Shown: piece by piece, positions 61,964-64,000 of the stretch | How the letters are laid out: every line of letters starts with the position of its first letter | Position numbering within the stretch: the stretch's first letter is position 1 | Assembly: GCA_951813605.1 (NCBI GenBank) | Contig: OX638379.1 | Location: forward strand, 816,471-880,470 | Direction of reading: 5' to 3' | DNA: 64,000 nucleotides | Source of the DNA: an uncultured Bryobacterales bacterium | GTDB taxonomy: Bacteria > Acidobacteriota > Terriglobia > Bryobacterales > UBA6623 | The notes under the pieces: model-generated | Told to the model about the DNA's origin: nothing | What the model saw: only the letters and a program-made list of their open reading frames with translations | Database searches by the model: none | Translations under genes and position numbers: made by a program

Positions 61964-64000
61964 TCAGAAGCGGTACTTCAGCGCGTACTGCCAAACGCGT
62001 GGTCCGCCGCCGCGGCCGACATTGCCGACCGCGCTGAGCAGGCCCGCTGTCGGTGCGTTGAACGGCTGCATCTCGCGCTGGATGATGAAATTCGTGCGAT
62101 TAGCGATGTTGAACGCCTCGATGCGAACTTGCAGGCGATGCCCCTCCGCCAGCACGAAATTCTTCGAAAGTGCTGTGTTGACCGAGACCAGCCCGGGACC
62201 GTCTAGGATATTGCGGCCGGAGTTGCCAAACGCGAACGGGGTGAAGCCTCCCTGGGGGCCGCAATCGAACGTGTCGGTCTCCAGTTCCACGCAAGTTGGG
62301 ACCGCTTCGAATGCGTTCAAGTCGTACCACGGGAAATCCACGCCCTTTTTCCCGGGCGCGCTGTCCGCGGCAACCTTGCCATCTGCGATCCGGTTGGGCC
62401 GCAGCGATTCACCGAGATTCACATCGGGATTGGCGGTTGTAACCGTCAGAGGCGAGCCGGAGTATGCCGCCGCTGTGCCGGACAACTGCCACCCACCGAG
62501 CACCGCGTCGAGGACGCCGCCCCAATTCTTCCCCCAGCGCTTGCGCTTTCCGAAGGGCAGCTGATAATTGCCCACCATGGTGGCGACGTGCCGACGGTCC
62601 CAATCCGAGCGCCCGCGGTCGAGGCGCAGGTTCCGCGAATCCAGCGCCTGGGCAAACCCGCCTTCCGAACGCCCGTTAGCTTGCGAAGCATCGTCGATTG
62701 TTTTCGAGAACGAATAGTTCACGCGCCAGAACAAGCCCCCGCGACTGCGCCTCCGCCACGAGACGTTGAAGGCGTTGTAGATCGAATTGGAGCCGGTGTC
62801 GAATATCTGGATCGCGTTCCAATCCGGGATTGGTCGGGTGAATCCCTCTCCTGCGACGAACGAGTCGGCCGTGCGGTACGGCTGGTTGAAGTCGTATCGC
62901 CGGATTAGGTGCGTACCCTTTGAACCGCGATAGTCCATTTCGATTGTGGTATTTTCGAAAATCGCGCGTTCGATCGTGAAGTTCCACGACTGCAAGTATC
63001 CGGTGCTCGGATTCAGGTCGTACCCGCGAACGGACGTCGTTCCGGCAAGCCTTTCGCGAGTGGTAGGGAACGGATTCTGCAGCGAGACCTCGTTCGGCCT
63101 TGCGTTGACTCCCGGAAAGTTTTGCACCACGGCGAACGGGAACTGGTTCGAGAGATTGTTCCTGAGATTGTTCAGGATGTCGCCGGCCAGGAAGACGCCG
63201 TAGCCGCCGCGCAAAACCGTGCTGTCGGTGACGCGGTAGGCAAATCCAATGCGGGGCGAGAAGTTGTTCCAATCGGTTCCAATCACCGACCTCGGGCGGC
63301 CAGCGGCCTGAGCGGTCGTGATCACGCTCGCCAGCCCTGTGTCGGCGAGCAGTTCCTGGTAGTTGCTCGGGACATTCTCGTCGCTGCCCAGAATCAACTT
63401 CCTCGAGTGCGTGTCGTAAACGCCAAGCCGGTCGTACTTGTCTGCCGGCGAGCGGTTGACCCCCCAGCGCAATCCAAGGTTGACAGTCAGGTTGCGAGTT
63501 GCCTTCCAGTCGTCATTAATGAATGCACCCATCGCATGCTGCCGCCAGTAGTTGCGATTGAACCCAAGTTGCCGGTTGACATTGTGCAGCCAGCCGAGCT
63601 GCAAGTCGGCGATTGGAGAGCCGGTTCGGCGACCGCGGAAACGGTACGTTCCGCGCTGGTTGTTGAAGAACGGCTGGTTGAATTGCACGTAATTGCTGTT
63701 GAATCCGAACTTCACTGTGTGGGTGCGGACGAGCCAGGAGAACTTGGTTCCCCACTGCCAGTCCGTCACGTGAAACTGGACGGGCTGGTTGGCTCCCGTG
63801 CCGACCTGCGCGCTGTTGTCAACCAGGAATCGCGGCCAGTCGAGCAACTCGGGCAGGTTTGCCGACTCGCTTTCGGGAATCAGGTTAGGCAGGCCAAGCT
63901 GTTCGGCAATGTTCTCGCCGGGATAGTAACCCCGGTTGTACGCCGAGTTGCGGCTGAATCCTCCGCGCACCTCCATGATCAGCCTGGGCGAGAACATGTG
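61964..64000 (-). CDS. TonB-dependent receptor, 5' end outside window
   Basis: The visible 678 residues are the C-terminal barrel of an Oar-like receptor, and the frame is open past the right edge (the Met at 63997 is internal). Blocks: MEVRGGFSRNSAYNRGYYPG, GAFINDDWKATRNLTVNLGL then RWGVNRSP, NNFSPRIGFAYRVTDSTVL, GGYGVFLAGDIL, TTIEMDYRGSKGTHLIRRYDF, GGLFWRVNYSFSKTIDDASQ, GGWQLSGTAAAYSGSPLTV and a final strand WQYALKYRF. The C-terminal Phe is the usual outer-membrane insertion signal. The N-terminal regulatory and plug domains must lie beyond the window. Substrate unknown. Confidence 0.9.
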   Translation of the reverse strand, partial: HMFSPRLIMEVRGGFSRNSAYNRGYYPGENIAEQLGLPNLIPESESANLPELLDWPRFLVDNSAQVGTGANQPVQFHVTDWQWGTKFSWLVRTHTVKFGFNSNYVQFNQPFFNNQRGTYRFRGRRTGSPIADLQLGWLHNVNRQLGFNRNYWRQHAMGAFINDDWKATRNLTVNLGLRWGVNRSPADKYDRLGVYDTHSRKLILGSDENVPSNYQELLADTGLASVITTAQAAGRPRSVIGTDWNNFSPRIGFAYRVTDSTVLRGGYGVFLAGDILNNLRNNLSNQFPFAVVQNFPGVNARPNEVSLQNPFPTTRERLAGTTSVRGYDLNPSTGYLQSWNFTIERAIFENTTIEMDYRGSKGTHLIRRYDFNQPYRTADSFVAGEGFTRPIPDWNAIQIFDTGSNSIYNAFNVSWRRRSRGGLFWRVNYSFSKTIDDASQANGRSEGGFAQALDSRNLRLDRGRSDWDRRHVATMVGNYQLPFGKRKRWGKNWGGVLDAVLGGWQLSGTAAAYSGSPLTVTTANPDVNLGESLRPNRIADGKVAADSAPGKKGVDFPWYDLNAFEAVPTCVELETDTFDCGPQGGFTPFAFGNSGRNILDGPGLVSVNTALSKNFVLAEGHRLQVRIEAFNIANRTNFIIQREMQPFNAPTAGLLSAVGNVGRGGGPRVWQYALKYRF

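Noticed and set aside
1-64000. CRISPR array, tRNA, rRNA or riboswitch
   Set aside because: I saw no regularly spaced direct repeats, no tRNA-like cloverleaf and no known riboswitch core; short hairpins only.

Overview
The window is a GC-rich stretch from a Gram-negative bacterium, most likely an acidobacterium (Solibacteres/Vicinamibacteria-like). This is inferred from gene content: very large Oar-type TonB-dependent receptors, CRTAC1 (FG-GAP plus ASPIC/UnbV) proteins, PSD1/DUF1549/DUF1553 cytochrome-like proteins paired with DUF1501 proteins, Tat-exported TIM-barrel and enolase-superfamily enzymes, and several formylglycine-type sulfatases. Planctomycetota and Verrucomicrobiota share the sulfatase and PSD1/DUF1501 content, but Oar-type receptors fit Acidobacteriota better. 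Nothing in the window looks like core housekeeping (no rRNA, tRNA, ribosomal or replication genes seen). It reads as a catabolic accessory region for complex, partly sulfated organic matter.

Layout. 1-8.1 kb: a DUF1549 protein running off the left edge, a decayed ISKra4-type transposase, a sulfatase coupled to a Tat-leader protein, an alpha/beta hydrolase, a broken photolyase and a CehA/McbA-type PHP metallohydrolase. 8.5-16.2 kb, plus strand: a PSD1 protein overlapping a DUF1501 protein, then a secreted bicupin, a leader-bearing D-2-hydroxyacid dehydrogenase and a Tat-leader amidohydrolase. 16.5-19.9 kb, minus: a GH29 fucosidase followed 2 nt later by a sulfatase. 20.6-25.5 kb, minus: an ABC permease remnant, a VapBC pair with a clear palindromic operator, and a TonB receptor. 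26-32.7 kb: Tat-leader TIM-barrel isomerase, divergent Nramp-like transporter, periplasmic amidohydrolase and a large esterase, interspersed with relics of a sulfatase, a TonB receptor and an NHL-repeat gene.

33-40.7 kb, plus: CRTAC1 protein, a seven-heme c-type cytochrome (stop/start overlap), a 1,076-residue TonB receptor and a TPR protein. 41.3-50.8 kb: galactonate-dehydratase-like enolase-superfamily enzyme, sulfatase, Gly-rich TPR protein, a tandem fused alpha/beta hydrolase and another sulfatase. 50.8-60.4 kb: a second PSD1-DUF1501 operon (minus) diverging from a 1,598-residue protein that carries two CxxCH motifs, a prenyltransferase/squalene-cyclase-like repeat segment, HEAT-like repeats and a beta-sandwich. 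A GyrI-like protein and a partial TonB receptor finish the window.

How the genes may work together (inference): TonB receptors import oligomers across the outer membrane. Exported sulfatases, the fucosidase and esterases strip sulfate, fucose and acyl groups. Periplasmic isomerase, dehydratase, dehydrogenase and amidohydrolases process the released sugars or sugar acids. The c-type cytochromes and PSD1/DUF1501 proteins may serve an oxidative step outside the cytoplasm. The best candidate for an undescribed system is the PSD1-DUF1501 operon together with the divergent 1,598-residue diheme protein (50.8-60.4 kb).
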